From: Alteromonadaceae bacterium
Lineage (GTDB): Bacteria; Pseudomonadota; Gammaproteobacteria; Enterobacterales; Alteromonadaceae
Assembly: GCA_016765535.1 (NCBI GenBank)
Contig: JAESPQ010000102.1
Coordinates: 1 to 39,952, forward strand
DNA length: 39,952 nucleotides
Direction: 5' to 3'
Below the pieces are notes generated by a model. It was not told where the DNA came from and did no database searches. It saw only the letters and a list, made by a program, of their open reading frames with translations. This document shows, one piece after another, positions 1-9,289 of the stretch (position 1 is its first letter; the number at the start of each line of letters is the position of its first letter). The translations under genes were made by a program, and so were the position numbers.

Positions 1-129
1 GGACTGGTCAAATAGCTATATTTTAGGGTAACACTTGTAGGTTGGCCTTTAGGCCATCAATCTATATTTGACGGGCTGAAGCCCGACCTACAAATACTCT
101 ATCTGTTACCTTGGTTTGATGAGTCCCCT
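1..129. repeat. REP/MITE-like palindromic repeat, left copy
   Basis: These 129 bases are the exact reverse complement of 39824-39952. The element is itself an imperfect palindrome. Its outer ends read GGACTGGTCAAA and TTTGATGAGTCC (10 of 12 complementary), followed inward by GGTAACA-type arms and a core whose two hairpins begin with TGTAGGT and carry the GGCCTTTAGGCC and GGGCTGAAGCCC stems. This is the build of REP-type or MITE-like elements spread through marine gammaproteobacteria. No open reading frame is present. It begins at the first base of the window, so the outer flank and any target duplication cannot be seen. Confidence 0.8.
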
Positions 130-163
130 AATTTATAATCAAGTTAAATTAAAAGAGATATTA

Positions 164-1339
164 TTAAAAGATATATTGTGCTCGTAATGAAAGAGCATTA
201 GCATCTGTCTTAATAACTGAGTTTCCAGAAACATTTGTATTGATATAATTAGCCATAAATCTTACATTAGAGTTAGCATAATAATTGACACCAAAAGTAA
301 CATTTTCAGTTTTAGTTCCTGCATTATTGTCAATAGCATCTAAATTACTAAAACGTGTTACTAATTCCCAAGCACCTGTAGTACTGCTTGGTTTAACTTT
401 ACCAAAAGCACCTTTTTTATAGGGGCGATAATCGTTGGTTAAAAAATAACTGCCCATAACATAATAACCAGAATAATTCGCATCCATTCCACCTTGACTC
501 GCATTAACAGACGCTTGTTGATATTCAGTTTGCAATGACAATTGTCCCCATACACCTGCGGCTTCTAATCCTATAAGATCAACGGTACCTACACTAAGAA
601 TTAACATACTAATTGCAGGTTTACTATTGGCAGTATGCACTTCTGCACGCTCTTTAATTTGATAACCATTATCACCATAATCACGAACAGAACTTGATAA
701 ACCGAAGTGAATAACATGGCCCTTTGATAATACTGGTGTATAAGTAACACGACCCGTTAATGAGTAAGTTTCTTTACCTGAACCATCTTTAGCGGTTGAA
801 AAAACACCCCCTGTATATCTAAAAGCACCTTGTTTACCCGATAATGACACACCGTAACTACGACCAGGAGCAAAAGCATCTGTCATCATACTACGTTCGA
901 TAGTGCTAATATATTTTGAACTGGTTAACTCTTCTAAACCAAACGACTCTTTATGTTTACCTATTGTCACACTACCAAAAGAGAAACCATGATATTTTAA
1001 ATAGGCATCTTCAAATTTATCTTTGTTTGATTTATCGTCAACATTAATTTGTAACTTAGCTTCCCAGTCTTTGTTGAATTTGCTTTTAATAAAAATGCGG
1101 CCGCGTCTAATTTCAGAATTACTACCTGTATCACCATTGTTTACAGCGTTATTCGCACCATCAAAAAAATCATAATCAAGCATAAAGCGACCACCAAACT
1201 GGATTGAACTATCACCTTGACTAATTTTTAAACCACCGTGTGACATCTTTATTTTTACGCCATCATTATTTGCTGCCATTACAGGTAAAGCAAATGCAGA
1301 ACAAATTGCAAGGGTTAGAACACTTTTAAGTAATTTCAT
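164..1339 (-). CDS. OprP/OprO-family phosphate-selective porin
   Basis: Outer-membrane beta-barrel of the Porin_O_P family, which forms anion channels for phosphate or polyphosphate. The 391-residue protein has a clear signal peptide (cleavage after VMA, about residue 22). An N-terminal stretch with IQFGGRFMLDYDFF and the EIRRGRIFIK segment is typical of the family, followed by alternating amphipathic strands, and the protein ends in an aromatic residue (QYIF), the usual barrel-assembly signal. The gene stands alone, divergent from a sensor kinase. A Pho-box-like sequence about 115 bp upstream suggests induction by phosphate starvation through PhoB. Family assignment is from recognised sequence features; phosphate specificity is inferred from the family and the Pho box. 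Confidence 0.8.
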   Translation of the reverse strand: MKLLKSVLTLAICSAFALPVMAANNDGVKIKMSHGGLKISQGDSSIQFGGRFMLDYDFFDGANNAVNNGDTGSNSEIRRGRIFIKSKFNKDWEAKLQINVDDKSNKDKFEDAYLKYHGFSFGSVTIGKHKESFGLEELTSSKYISTIERSMMTDAFAPGRSYGVSLSGKQGAFRYTGGVFSTAKDGSGKETYSLTGRVTYTPVLSKGHVIHFGLSSSVRDYGDNGYQIKERAEVHTANSKPAISMLILSVGTVDLIGLEAAGVWGQLSLQTEYQQASVNASQGGMDANYSGYYVMGSYFLTNDYRPYKKGAFGKVKPSSTTGAWELVTRFSNLDAIDNNAGTKTENVTFGVNYYANSNVRFMANYINTNVSGNSVIKTDANALSLRAQYIF

Positions 1340-1710
1340 AATTTAACCTATATTTTCTTTTGTTTTTTCATGGCTACCAAATAAGCATTTAACTTTGATG
1401 ACAAAACCATGACGAAGTAGTTACGTTTTGATGTCGGTATTGTGACAGCAGACTATGACAGTTTTGTTACAACCAAGAAAAAAATAGAAATAAAGTTTTT
1501 TTGTCAACGTTATAACCCTCAAGTAGTTGCTCTTTTTACTTTACCTATAACTTTGTACTGCTATAAATGATAATTATTTATAGATAAATTACTAAAATTG
1601 AAAAAAAAGCTGTTAACATTCAATAAAATGTCTAAAATTAGTACACTGAGCTATTCTTTTAACTAATAAATACAAATTAAAGCCCTTAATAAAAGCTAAA
1701 TGAAAATAAA
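1340..1710. other. Divergent intergenic region, porin / sensor kinase
   Basis: 371 AT-rich bases between two divergent starts. It holds the Pho-box-like repeats described separately at 1442-1472. No other ORF or stable hairpin stands out. A promoter for the kinase must lie in the right half, but I see no convincing -35/-10 pair. Confidence 0.6.
1442..1472 (-). promoter_or_regulatory. Candidate Pho box (PhoB site) of the porin gene
   Basis: On the minus strand 1472-1455 reads TTGTAACAAAACTGTCAT: two 7-bp repeats 11 bp apart, matching the known PhoB layout CTGTCAT-N4-CTGTCAC. A third repeat, CTGTCAC, follows at 1448-1442, 13 bp after the second. A weak -10-like CACAAT lies at 1444-1439. The site is about 115 bp upstream of the porin start and fits the phosphate porin assignment. 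No experimental support. Confidence 0.6.
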
Positions 1711-3462
1711 ATGAAAATAACCAGTATTTCTCGTAAACTATTAAGCCGCGTGTTGTCAGTATATTTTATACTGACCTTTATCGTTACCTGTGGACAAATA
1801 GTGGCAGAATACTTCAATACTAAAAGCCACATTACCAATGAACTACTTACCTTAGAAAAAACCTTTACGGGAAGCCTAACCCGTGCAGTTTGGGAGCTTA
1901 ACACCCAACAAGCCATAGATATTGCTGAAGGCTTAATTGCGATCCCCATGATCCAAGGTATTTCTGTCACCGATGAAAATGGACAGGTTATTGCACAACT
2001 TGGCAGGCAAACCGACAAAAGCAATTTAAAATATGACCATGATGAGAGTTCACTTACAGGACATCAATTAATTAGCTCACTAAAAGATGGCTTGTTTGGT
2101 CATTCTTTTCCGTTAATTTTTGAATTTTCAGGCCGAACCACTCGGGTAGGTACGGTAGAGTTATTATCGAGTAACGGCGTTATTTTTGATCGCATTGAAA
2201 TCGGAATTTATTTTTTAATTGGTAATGCCATGGTAAAAACCGCCTTTTTAGTGTTTTTATTTATGTTAGCGTTTGAACGGTTACTAACCAAGCCATTACA
2301 AGAATTAACAGAACAAATTGAACATTTTGATATTGATGATCCTGAGTTATCAAAACTACACTCCACCAGTTACGAACATAATGAATTAAGTATATTAACC
2401 GAAGCTTACAATAATTTAATTGATGAGTTAATTGTTTATAAAGAACAGTTAACCAAAGCGCAAAACGAAATATTAAAAAGCAACCAACAACTTGACGAAC
2501 ACAATATTCTACTAGAACAAGAAGTCGCTAAAAAAACGTCATCATTAAGTAGTTCAATGCTGGAATTACAGCAACAAAAGCAAACTTTAGTTCAGCAACA
2601 AAATAAGTTGCAAGAAGAAAATAAGCGTCGTAGTCAAACCGAAAAAACACTTATTCAAACTAATAAAGATTTGCGCAACTCAGTTATTGACCTAAAAAAA
2701 GCACAAGACATGCTGCTTAATACCGAAAAAATGGCTAGTTTAGGCAGTTTATCTGCTGAAATATCACATGAAATTAATACCCCTATCGGCGTTAGTATTA
2801 CCTCAACTAGTTATTTAGCTGACTTATTAGAAAAGATCACTTTAGATGTAGAAAACAACAAATTGTCAAAACGCTCATTTATCGAATTTAGCAACAACGC
2901 TAAGCACAGCATAGATTTATTACTGAACAACCTAAATAGAGCATCCGATTTAATTACCAGCTTTAAACAAGTTGCTGTTGATCAAACCAGTAATAAATTA
3001 CGTAAAATAAACTTAGCTAAATATCTTGATGAAATAATCCAATCATTAGAACCTAAACTCAAGAAAACTTCACACCAAATAAGTGTAAATTGTGCCGATG
3101 ACATCGCTATTTATACCCATGCAGGTGCAATAGCACAAATTATAACTAACCTTATAATTAACTCTATTGTGCATGGTTTTGAACATAGGCAACAGGGAAA
3201 AATAGCTATTGTCATTACACTAAAAGATAAATTGGTACATATACATTACCAAGATAATGGCCACGGCGTAGCACAAGATAAATTAGCTCAACTTTTTGAG
3301 CCATTTTTTACTACAAAAGCCTCTAGCGGTGGTACAGGCTTAGGTACGCATATTATTTACAATTTGGTTACTGACACCTTAAACGGTTCGATTGAAGCAC
3401 ATAGCGAAACAGGTCAGGGGTTAAGTTATGATATTAAATTTTTAGATATGGCAAATCAATAA
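1711..3462 (+). CDS. Membrane sensor histidine kinase (orphan)
   Basis: A 583-residue two-component sensor kinase of the inner membrane. Two transmembrane segments (about 12-34 and 165-187) flank a ~130-residue periplasmic domain of no family I recognise. A HAMP-like linker and a long Gln/Lys-rich coiled coil (about 240-335) follow. The H-box EISHEINTP puts the phospho-accepting histidine at H353. The ATPase part shows an N-box (TNLIINSIVHG), DNGHG and GGTGLGTHI. No response regulator gene is beside it, so its partner is unknown. It is divergent from the phosphate-type porin but lacks the PhoR architecture, so a role in phosphate sensing should not be assumed. An ATG at 1700 is in another frame; 1711 gives the first membrane segment at the usual place. 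Confidence 0.85.
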   Translation: MKITSISRKLLSRVLSVYFILTFIVTCGQIVAEYFNTKSHITNELLTLEKTFTGSLTRAVWELNTQQAIDIAEGLIAIPMIQGISVTDENGQVIAQLGRQTDKSNLKYDHDESSLTGHQLISSLKDGLFGHSFPLIFEFSGRTTRVGTVELLSSNGVIFDRIEIGIYFLIGNAMVKTAFLVFLFMLAFERLLTKPLQELTEQIEHFDIDDPELSKLHSTSYEHNELSILTEAYNNLIDELIVYKEQLTKAQNEILKSNQQLDEHNILLEQEVAKKTSSLSSSMLELQQQKQTLVQQQNKLQEENKRRSQTEKTLIQTNKDLRNSVIDLKKAQDMLLNTEKMASLGSLSAEISHEINTPIGVSITSTSYLADLLEKITLDVENNKLSKRSFIEFSNNAKHSIDLLLNNLNRASDLITSFKQVAVDQTSNKLRKINLAKYLDEIIQSLEPKLKKTSHQISVNCADDIAIYTHAGAIAQIITNLIINSIVHGFEHRQQGKIAIVITLKDKLVHIHYQDNGHGVAQDKLAQLFEPFFTTKASSGGTGLGTHIIYNLVTDTLNGSIEAHSETGQGLSYDIKFLDMANQ

Positions 3463-3520
3463 CGATATACATATTAAGCAACTTGGTATTCAACAAGCTT
3501 TAAACAAAAAAGATAATTTA

Positions 3521-3569
3521 GAGTGCATCACGTAATATTTTTCGTTATGATTACGCTCTTTTATTTTTG
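3521..3569 (+). terminator. Likely terminator of the sensor kinase gene
   Basis: GAGTG at 3521 pairs with CGCTC at 3554-3558, with further interrupted pairing (ATCA, TAA) toward the loop, followed by TTTTATTTTT. The stem is imperfect, so this is tentative. Confidence 0.4.
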
Positions 3570-3628
3570 TTTGCGGCAACTAAATTCATATTAATTTGAA
3601 CTAGGGCCACCAAACCGAGGGCTTATCA

Positions 3629-4552
3629 ATGTGGTTTAAAAACCTCTACTTTTTTGCATTTACACGTAAATTTTCTCATAGCCAAGATGAGCTTGAAAAA
3701 CACCTGTTAGAAAATACTTTTACGCCTTGTGGCTCTACTGAATTATCACATTTTGGTTGGGTAGATGCGCTAGGAAAGCATGGTAGTTCATTATCTCATG
3801 TCGCGAATAACAACATTTTACTTTGCGCCCGTAAAGAAGAAAAGATGTTACCGGCTGGCGTAATTAAAGATCAATTAGATGAAAAAATTGCCCATTTAGA
3901 AAATGAAAATGGTCGATCAGCAACGAAAAAAGAAAAAGAGCAATTTAAAGAAGATATTATTTTTGAATTATTACCTCGCGCTTTCTCTCGTTATACCAAC
4001 ACGCACGGCTATATTAGTCCAGAGCATAACATTATTGTTATTAATGCGAGTAGCCGTGGTAAGGCGGAAGACTTTTTGGCACTACTGCGCAAATCTATTG
4101 GCAGCTTACCGGTAACTAGTTTCTCACCTGAAATTTCCGTTGATGAAACCATGACAGAGTGGTTAACAGAAAAAGACTTTGTGGGTAATTTTCAATTAGG
4201 TATGGAAGCAGAGTTTAACGCATTAGGTGATGATGGTGCGGTTATCCGTGTTAAAAATCAAGACTTAGCTAGCGAAGAAATTAAAGCACATCTAGATGCT
4301 GACAAATACATGGTAAAAGTCGCACTAGAATGGGACGAATGTTTATCCTTTATCTTATGTGATGATTTAGCGATAAAACGTGTTAAGTTTTTTGATGTTA
4401 TTTATGAGCAAAATGACGATATAGACAGTGATGATGTTGTCGCTAAAATCGATGCAGACTTTGCCTTAATGGCAGGAGAATTAAATCGTTTTATTAGTGA
4501 CTTATTAGCGGAATTTTCACTAAAAACCGATAGTTACTTAGAAAATGATTAG
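3629..4552 (+). CDS. rdgC: Recombination-associated protein RdgC
   Basis: RdgC is a ring-shaped DNA-binding protein that limits RecA loading and acts on the nucleoid and at replication forks. The 307-residue product has the characteristic start MWFKNLYFFAFTRKF and the GWVDALGKHG motif, and its length is close to the ~303 of the E. coli protein. A GAGGG ribosome-binding site lies 8 bases before the ATG at 3629. The gene is monocistronic and convergent with zapE, with 53 bases between the stops. Confidence 0.95.
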   Translation: MWFKNLYFFAFTRKFSHSQDELEKHLLENTFTPCGSTELSHFGWVDALGKHGSSLSHVANNNILLCARKEEKMLPAGVIKDQLDEKIAHLENENGRSATKKEKEQFKEDIIFELLPRAFSRYTNTHGYISPEHNIIVINASSRGKAEDFLALLRKSIGSLPVTSFSPEISVDETMTEWLTEKDFVGNFQLGMEAEFNALGDDGAVIRVKNQDLASEEIKAHLDADKYMVKVALEWDECLSFILCDDLAIKRVKFFDVIYEQNDDIDSDDVVAKIDADFALMAGELNRFISDLLAEFSLKTDSYLEND

Positions 4553-4605
4553 CCTTATAACCTGAATTCGTATAATAATCATAACGGTTGCTACATAAAA
4601 AGCGA

Positions 4606-5727
4606 TTAATTAATAGCTTTTTTATGCTTACCAGCATATTGCGCGCTTTGCATTTCGATTAATCGAGATTCACAGCGCGCAAATTCAAACGCAAGTTGCT
4701 CCGCCTGATACAACGTAAAAATATCAACCTCAGCACTAACAACAAGCTGTACTTTTTGTTCGTAGAATTCATCTACTAAAGCAATAAATCGTCGCGCTTC
4801 ATCATCTAGTTGCCGCAAACCACCTAATAACACGCCGCTACGTTGATAACCATCTTCAATACCAGAAAATACCGCAGGAATTAACTTACCTGAAAATTGC
4901 GGTACATTAGCAATAATCACCGTAGTAAATTGTTTTGCTATTTGTATATAATCACGCTGACTACGAGGGCCAGAGCAAAGCGCAAAAAAATCAAACCATA
5001 TAACGGTATCACTTTTGGCTAAGTAATTAATGTTACGATGATTAATGGTTATTTCTCCCGCTTCAACCGCTTGCTGCCTGCTTAACTGTTGAAATTTTTG
5101 CATTAAGGTTTTCTGATGTTGCTCAGCAGGAAAATAATAACAAGTGTAGTCAATCAATTGTGATAAACGGTGATCTTGCTCACCATTAACACTGATCACC
5201 TGACAATATTGATTAAGCAGCGCAATAGTAGGCAAAAAACGCTCTCTTAGTAAGCCGTTGCGATAAAGTTGCTCTGGTTGACAATTAGACGTAGCAACTA
5301 AAATAACTCCTTGTAAAAACAGCGCTTTAAATAAACCAGTCAACAACATCGCATCACCAATGTCATTAACAAAAAACTCATCAAAACATAAAACTTGCAC
5401 TTTTTTAGACCATTCACCAGCAATACGAGTTAGCGGTTCATCTTTACCCGTTAATTCATTCAGTCTTTTATGTACCGCCTCCATAAAATGATGAAAATGA
5501 ATGCGTTGTTTATTCTTAATCGCTAACTGGTGATAAAACATATCCATCATCATGGTTTTACCTCGGCCCACCTTCCCCCAAAGATACACACCTTTATGAG
5601 CAGAATAATCTGAGGTGTTTATATTGTGTAATAAAGTATTTAAAACATTAAGCGCATGTTGTTGAGCTTGATCTACCTGAAGAGTATTTTCTTTAATTAA
5701 TTGTTGGTACAGTTTCAACAAAGGCAT
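4606..5727 (-). CDS. zapE: Cell division protein ZapE (AFG1-like ATPase)
   Basis: ZapE is a cytoplasmic AAA-type ATPase that associates with the Z ring late in division and under stress. The 373-residue protein has a Walker A motif GKVGRGKT (51-58) followed by MMMDMF, and a Walker B CFDEFFVND with D116 and E117. These are the signature of the AFG1/ZapE family, and the length matches the E. coli protein (about 375). No clear Shine-Dalgarno precedes the ATG, but MPLLKLYQQL is a normal N-terminus for the family. It is divergent from a small orphan gene. Confidence 0.93.
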   Translation of the reverse strand: MPLLKLYQQLIKENTLQVDQAQQHALNVLNTLLHNINTSDYSAHKGVYLWGKVGRGKTMMMDMFYHQLAIKNKQRIHFHHFMEAVHKRLNELTGKDEPLTRIAGEWSKKVQVLCFDEFFVNDIGDAMLLTGLFKALFLQGVILVATSNCQPEQLYRNGLLRERFLPTIALLNQYCQVISVNGEQDHRLSQLIDYTCYYFPAEQHQKTLMQKFQQLSRQQAVEAGEITINHRNINYLAKSDTVIWFDFFALCSGPRSQRDYIQIAKQFTTVIIANVPQFSGKLIPAVFSGIEDGYQRSGVLLGGLRQLDDEARRFIALVDEFYEQKVQLVVSAEVDIFTLYQAEQLAFEFARCESRLIEMQSAQYAGKHKKAIN

Positions 5728-5813
5728 AGGGCAAGATAATATAGTGGTAAATATAAAAAATTAATTCTACCTTATAAACCAGATAAATAAAAAACAAATA
5801 AAAAGGAAATATA

Positions 5814-6011
5814 GTGAAACTTATTATGAAAACCGAGTTTGATAATTTGCGTCTAAATGATGATCACAGTTACGATACCGATACTAATACCGACAAAAAA
5901 GTAGTAAAAATTTATTGTCGAGAACAATTAATCGCAAAAATGATCAAGCACAAAAAATCGATCCGCTACTTTGGTATTGATAATTACCAACACTTTTTAA
6001 CGGATCAATAG
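5814..6011 (+). CDS. Small protein of unknown function
   Basis: A 65-codon frame with no family I recognise. The start is probably GTG at 5814, because AAGGA lies 6-7 bases upstream of it, whereas the in-frame ATG at 5826 would be about 18 bases from that site. The product is hydrophilic, with an acidic Asp/Asn-rich N-terminal third (NDDHSYDTDTNTD) and a basic C-terminal half (AKMIKHKKSIRYFG). It has no signal peptide or membrane segment. It stands alone, divergent from zapE. The good ribosome-binding site and the charge pattern argue that it is a real gene. Confidence 0.55.
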   Translation: MKLIMKTEFDNLRLNDDHSYDTDTNTDKKVVKIYCREQLIAKMIKHKKSIRYFGIDNYQHFLTDQ

Positions 6012-6062
6012 TTTTATTCGTTATAAAATTAAAGTCTGTAAGTGCAATATATTAATTAAAAT

Positions 6063-6368
6063 TTATTCATAATGACGATTACTGTTTGTTGGCCAGCCTG
6101 ATAATGGAAAGGGATATTTTTCAGAATTAACGATTAAAAATTCATTAATTTGAAAAATATAATTATTCAAACCCGCCCCAAACTCTTGTAATGCTTTATT
6201 AGGTTTTTCAGTAACTAACAATGCAATAAATTGAAAAACAGCAATAAAGGTAATGCCAACACGCGCAAAGCCTGCTAAAAAGCCAAAAAATAGCATGGCG
6301 AAACCCCGTTTAAATACATTACGGCTTTTATTCATTTTTTCTTCGTGTTCGTATGTGTTATAGCTCAT
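6063..6368 (-). CDS. DUF4389 domain membrane protein
   Basis: A 101-residue inner-membrane protein of the DUF4389 family, function unknown. One long hydrophobic stretch (about 22-52: FAMLFFGFLAGFARVG...FIALLV) may be two close membrane segments. It is followed by the family hallmark TEKPNKALQEFGAGLNNYI. AAGGAA lies 9 bases before the ATG, supporting this start. It is not in an obvious operon; yajD starts a separate unit upstream. Confidence 0.85.
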   Translation of the reverse strand: MSYNTYEHEEKMNKSRNVFKRGFAMLFFGFLAGFARVGITFIAVFQFIALLVTEKPNKALQEFGAGLNNYIFQINEFLIVNSEKYPFPLSGWPTNSNRHYE

Positions 6369-6542
6369 TATATAATTCCTTGATTAATAAAAGTGTCATG
6401 ATTTATGATGCTAATGTTAATAGAGCAATATCAAGACCAAAAATAATAAGACTAATTTTCAATAACTTAAAATAAAAAACTTTTAACATTTTAACTAAAA
6501 TACAATTTTTTAGTCTATTTAACTAAAAAGTTACGATTTAAA

Positions 6543-6887
6543 TTATTTTTTCATCAGCGCTTTTAAATCGGCAAAGGGATTATGGGTGGCAACATCTTGA
6601 TTAGTATCACCCGCAACCACTTCGGTTTTATATTGCGCGTGATCGGTATATTTTGCATGTTCATTATCGTGACAATAAATACACAGTAATTCCCAGTTAC
6701 TGCCATCATTAGGGTTATTGGTATGATCATGATCAACATGATGTACTGTCAGCTCTTTTAAATTGGAATAAACAAACTCACGCGCACAACGACCACAAAC
6801 CCACGGAAATAACTTTAACGCGCGATCACGATAACCTTGTTCTTCACGTTTATAATTAGCGCTGCTACCAAATTTATCTGAAGACAT
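6543..6887 (-). CDS. yajD: HNH nuclease family protein YajD
   Basis: A 114-residue protein closely resembling E. coli YajD (115 residues). A first CxxC (CGRC), the HHVDHDHTNNP histidine motif and a second CxxC (CIYC) build a zinc-bound HNH (treble-clef) fold with the layout of an endonuclease. The tail NPFADLKALMKK is also conserved in YajD. Nuclease activity is inferred from the fold; its cellular role is not established. The unit is separated from the upstream lipoprotein gene by a terminator. Confidence 0.92.
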   Translation of the reverse strand: MSSDKFGSSANYKREEQGYRDRALKLFPWVCGRCAREFVYSNLKELTVHHVDHDHTNNPNDGSNWELLCIYCHDNEHAKYTDHAQYKTEVVAGDTNQDVATHNPFADLKALMKK

Positions 6888-6944
6888 AAAAAATTACTTT
6901 TATTTAAATTATATTAGTGCTTTATTGTAACGATAATCAGCACA

Positions 6945-6985
6945 ACAAAAAAGAGGTTAAATAGTCAATGCTAAATAACCTCTTT
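6945..6985 (-). terminator. Rho-independent terminator of the DUF5666 lipoprotein gene
   Basis: AAAGAGGTTA (6950-6959) pairs with TAACCTCTTT at the right arm (ending 6985), extended by TAG/CTA pairs nearer the loop. On the minus strand the stem is followed by a run of T. It lies 66-107 bases past the stop at 7052. Confidence 0.75.
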
Positions 6986-7051
6986 ATCAATATTAACAAA
7001 CAATATTAACAAATAATATTCACTCGTTAATACGCAAAACTACAGGTAAAA

Positions 7052-9283
7052 TTAATTATGCATTTTTAATTCAACGCTTGTCGCACTAATAACTTCTTGG
7101 TTACCATTCGTTATACTGCCTTTAATGATGATTTTATCATTCAACTGTGCTTGAGCTATAAATTCATCATGAGTTAATGAGTTGTCACCCTTAAAATATT
7201 CAGTATTTGTGCTAAAAGCAATTTCATGTAAAGCAACCGTTAAACCATTATCAATAAAGGCTTCAATAAAAGCAGATACCTTTATTTGATTGTTTTCATC
7301 ACTACTTGGTTGTTTAACTTTACGCGCAAAAATAACATCATCACGTAATGTGCCCTCTACCATAAATTTAGTCCATTGTGTTGCTTGCGCTAAAAATTCA
7401 GCTTGGCTTAACTCAGTAGACATACTTTTAAAATCGGTATTAGCATCAAATTGAACATTATGGTTACCAACCATTAAAACATCACCAACTAATGAACCAG
7501 AGTCTACCAATTCTACCTCCGCAACATTACCTTGATGTTCTATTTCTAGCGCTATTTTTTTAGCCGTAATAACATTATTTGCATCTTTAGACCCTTTAAC
7601 TTTTACTTGATCTCCAACTTTAGCTAAAGCCCAAAACTGATCCGCGGCAAGCATTGCTTCATTTACTTCATATTTAGTGGTATCGGTAATGTTAACGGTA
7701 TTTCCTGAAACCACAAAACTGGTGCCTGCTAACGATTCAATAGTGCCTCTAAATTCAGTACGATGACTGCCATTATCGCCACCACCATTGTCATTACCAC
7801 CATTATCGCCTTCATTTTCTTCAATTTTAACTTTACTGGCAGTAAATACACCATTAGTAACACTACCTTTTACTTCAATACGCATGCCATCTACAAGCTG
7901 CGCAAAAAATACCGATTGACTAGCATTATCACCATTAATATCTTCAAAAATAGTGGTGTCAGTGGTGTTTATTGCAACATCAACGAGAGTAAAGTTAAAA
8001 TCAGTTGTATTTATATTACTTACGGTTCCTTTTAACTCTCTGTCGGTATTAGCATTTTCATTTTTGCGTTCTAATTTAGTGGCAAAATTAACACCGTTAC
8101 TATCAACAAATCCTTTAACTTCAACAAAGTCACCAACAGCTACATTAGTTAAATCAAAAAAACGTATACCGGTATCAGATTCATCACGCATTTTAGTTTG
8201 ATCATCAACAGTAAAATTAACGCCTAATACAGTTAAGGTTTTATTAGTTAAATCTATGGATTCTATTGCACCTTCAAGTTTTAATTCGGTACGTTGATGA
8301 ACGCGTATTTCTTGAGCCAGTAAAGTACCATTCGCGTCATAAGTTCCTTTAATTTTCACTCGTATATTTAACGCTAAAGAATCTACCGTGCCATGTTCAT
8401 AGGAAGTATCTGCATTGGTTGTAACATTCACCCCATTAATAACAAAACTAGTACCTGAATCAAAAACAGTGATCACACCTTCTAAATGACGACCATCACC
8501 TTCATTATGCTGTGCTTCTTGCTGCTCAGCTTTTATCTGATTAACGGTAAACACACCATTAACGACAGCAGTTACATCGCCTTTAACTCTAACCATCAAG
8601 TTATTAGCTAAATCTTGTTCAGTTATTTGTACAAATGTTGCATTATTATAATCAACGACTAAATTGGCCAGTTCAAATGTTTTAGCGACACTATCTAAAG
8701 CGCTAATACTGCCCTCTACTTTTAAACTACTAACGTTATTTTCTTTTGCCATACGCGTTGCATATAACTGCCCATTAGCATTGGTAAAGCCACTAATTTC
8801 TAAAAAATCTCCAGGGGCTAGATTCATTAAGACTAAATTATCTAAACTGGTTAATTCATCAAAAATAACAGTTTGCCCTAAGACAACTAAAGAATTAGCC
8901 GCTAAATCAATACTGTCTAACGGACCTTTAATTTGTTCTTCATAGTGAATAGCCTCTGCAGTACCTGTTTTGCCATCATCATTAACAGAGCCTTTTAGTG
9001 AAACCACCATACCTACTTGTAAATCAGTTTCACTGGCTGAGTCATTATCATCGGTAGATACAGCAGCTGAGGTAGTTTCATATTCAACACCATTAACAAA
9101 AACACTGCCAAAACCAGTAATAACACCAGTGGTATCTGTATTTTTTACTGTTGGAGTCGGTGGTGGTGTAGTGGCTGGTGGCGGTGGTTCTACTGTGGGA
9201 GTTGTTGAACTACTAGAGCCGCCCCCGCAAGCAGTTAATAGCGATAAAACAAAAAAAATAACAATATACTGAAACTTAATCAT
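7052..9283 (-). CDS. DUF5666 repeat lipoprotein
   Basis: A large envelope lipoprotein. The signal peptide ends in a lipobox LLTAC, with the acylated Cys followed by Gly/Ser and a Pro/Thr-rich linker. I count nine tandem units of about 65-80 residues, each with the pattern [E/G]xI...V.G..V...T.......[V/L].VG..V.V.G......G...A..I, which is the DUF5666 repeat; the first contains GVITGFGSVFVNGVEYET. An Asp/Gly/Asn-rich spacer separates units six and seven. The function is unknown; the OB-like beta units suggest binding or a surface scaffold. Two in-frame starts exist. AAGGG is 1 base from the ATG at 9289 but 7 bases from the ATG at 9283, so 9283 is preferred. A perfect hairpin sits in the leader. 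Confidence 0.8.
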   Translation of the reverse strand: MIKFQYIVIFFVLSLLTACGGGSSSSTTPTVEPPPPATTPPPTPTVKNTDTTGVITGFGSVFVNGVEYETTSAAVSTDDNDSASETDLQVGMVVSLKGSVNDDGKTGTAEAIHYEEQIKGPLDSIDLAANSLVVLGQTVIFDELTSLDNLVLMNLAPGDFLEISGFTNANGQLYATRMAKENNVSSLKVEGSISALDSVAKTFELANLVVDYNNATFVQITEQDLANNLMVRVKGDVTAVVNGVFTVNQIKAEQQEAQHNEGDGRHLEGVITVFDSGTSFVINGVNVTTNADTSYEHGTVDSLALNIRVKIKGTYDANGTLLAQEIRVHQRTELKLEGAIESIDLTNKTLTVLGVNFTVDDQTKMRDESDTGIRFFDLTNVAVGDFVEVKGFVDSNGVNFATKLERKNENANTDRELKGTVSNINTTDFNFTLVDVAINTTDTTIFEDINGDNASQSVFFAQLVDGMRIEVKGSVTNGVFTASKVKIEENEGDNGGNDNGGGDNGSHRTEFRGTIESLAGTSFVVSGNTVNITDTTKYEVNEAMLAADQFWALAKVGDQVKVKGSKDANNVITAKKIALEIEHQGNVAEVELVDSGSLVGDVLMVGNHNVQFDANTDFKSMSTELSQAEFLAQATQWTKFMVEGTLRDDVIFARKVKQPSSDENNQIKVSAFIEAFIDNGLTVALHEIAFSTNTEYFKGDNSLTHDEFIAQAQLNDKIIIKGSITNGNQEVISATSVELKMHN

Positions 9284-9289
9284 GATCAT

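Noticed and set aside
1564-1582. Fur-box-like stretch upstream of the sensor kinase
   Set aside because: About 12 of 19 positions match the consensus in DNA that is almost all A and T; not better than expected by chance.
7763-9272. Several plus-strand ORFs of 80-100 codons opposite the DUF5666 lipoprotein gene
   Set aside because: Antisense shadows of a repeat-rich gene; no ribosome-binding sites and no family resemblance.
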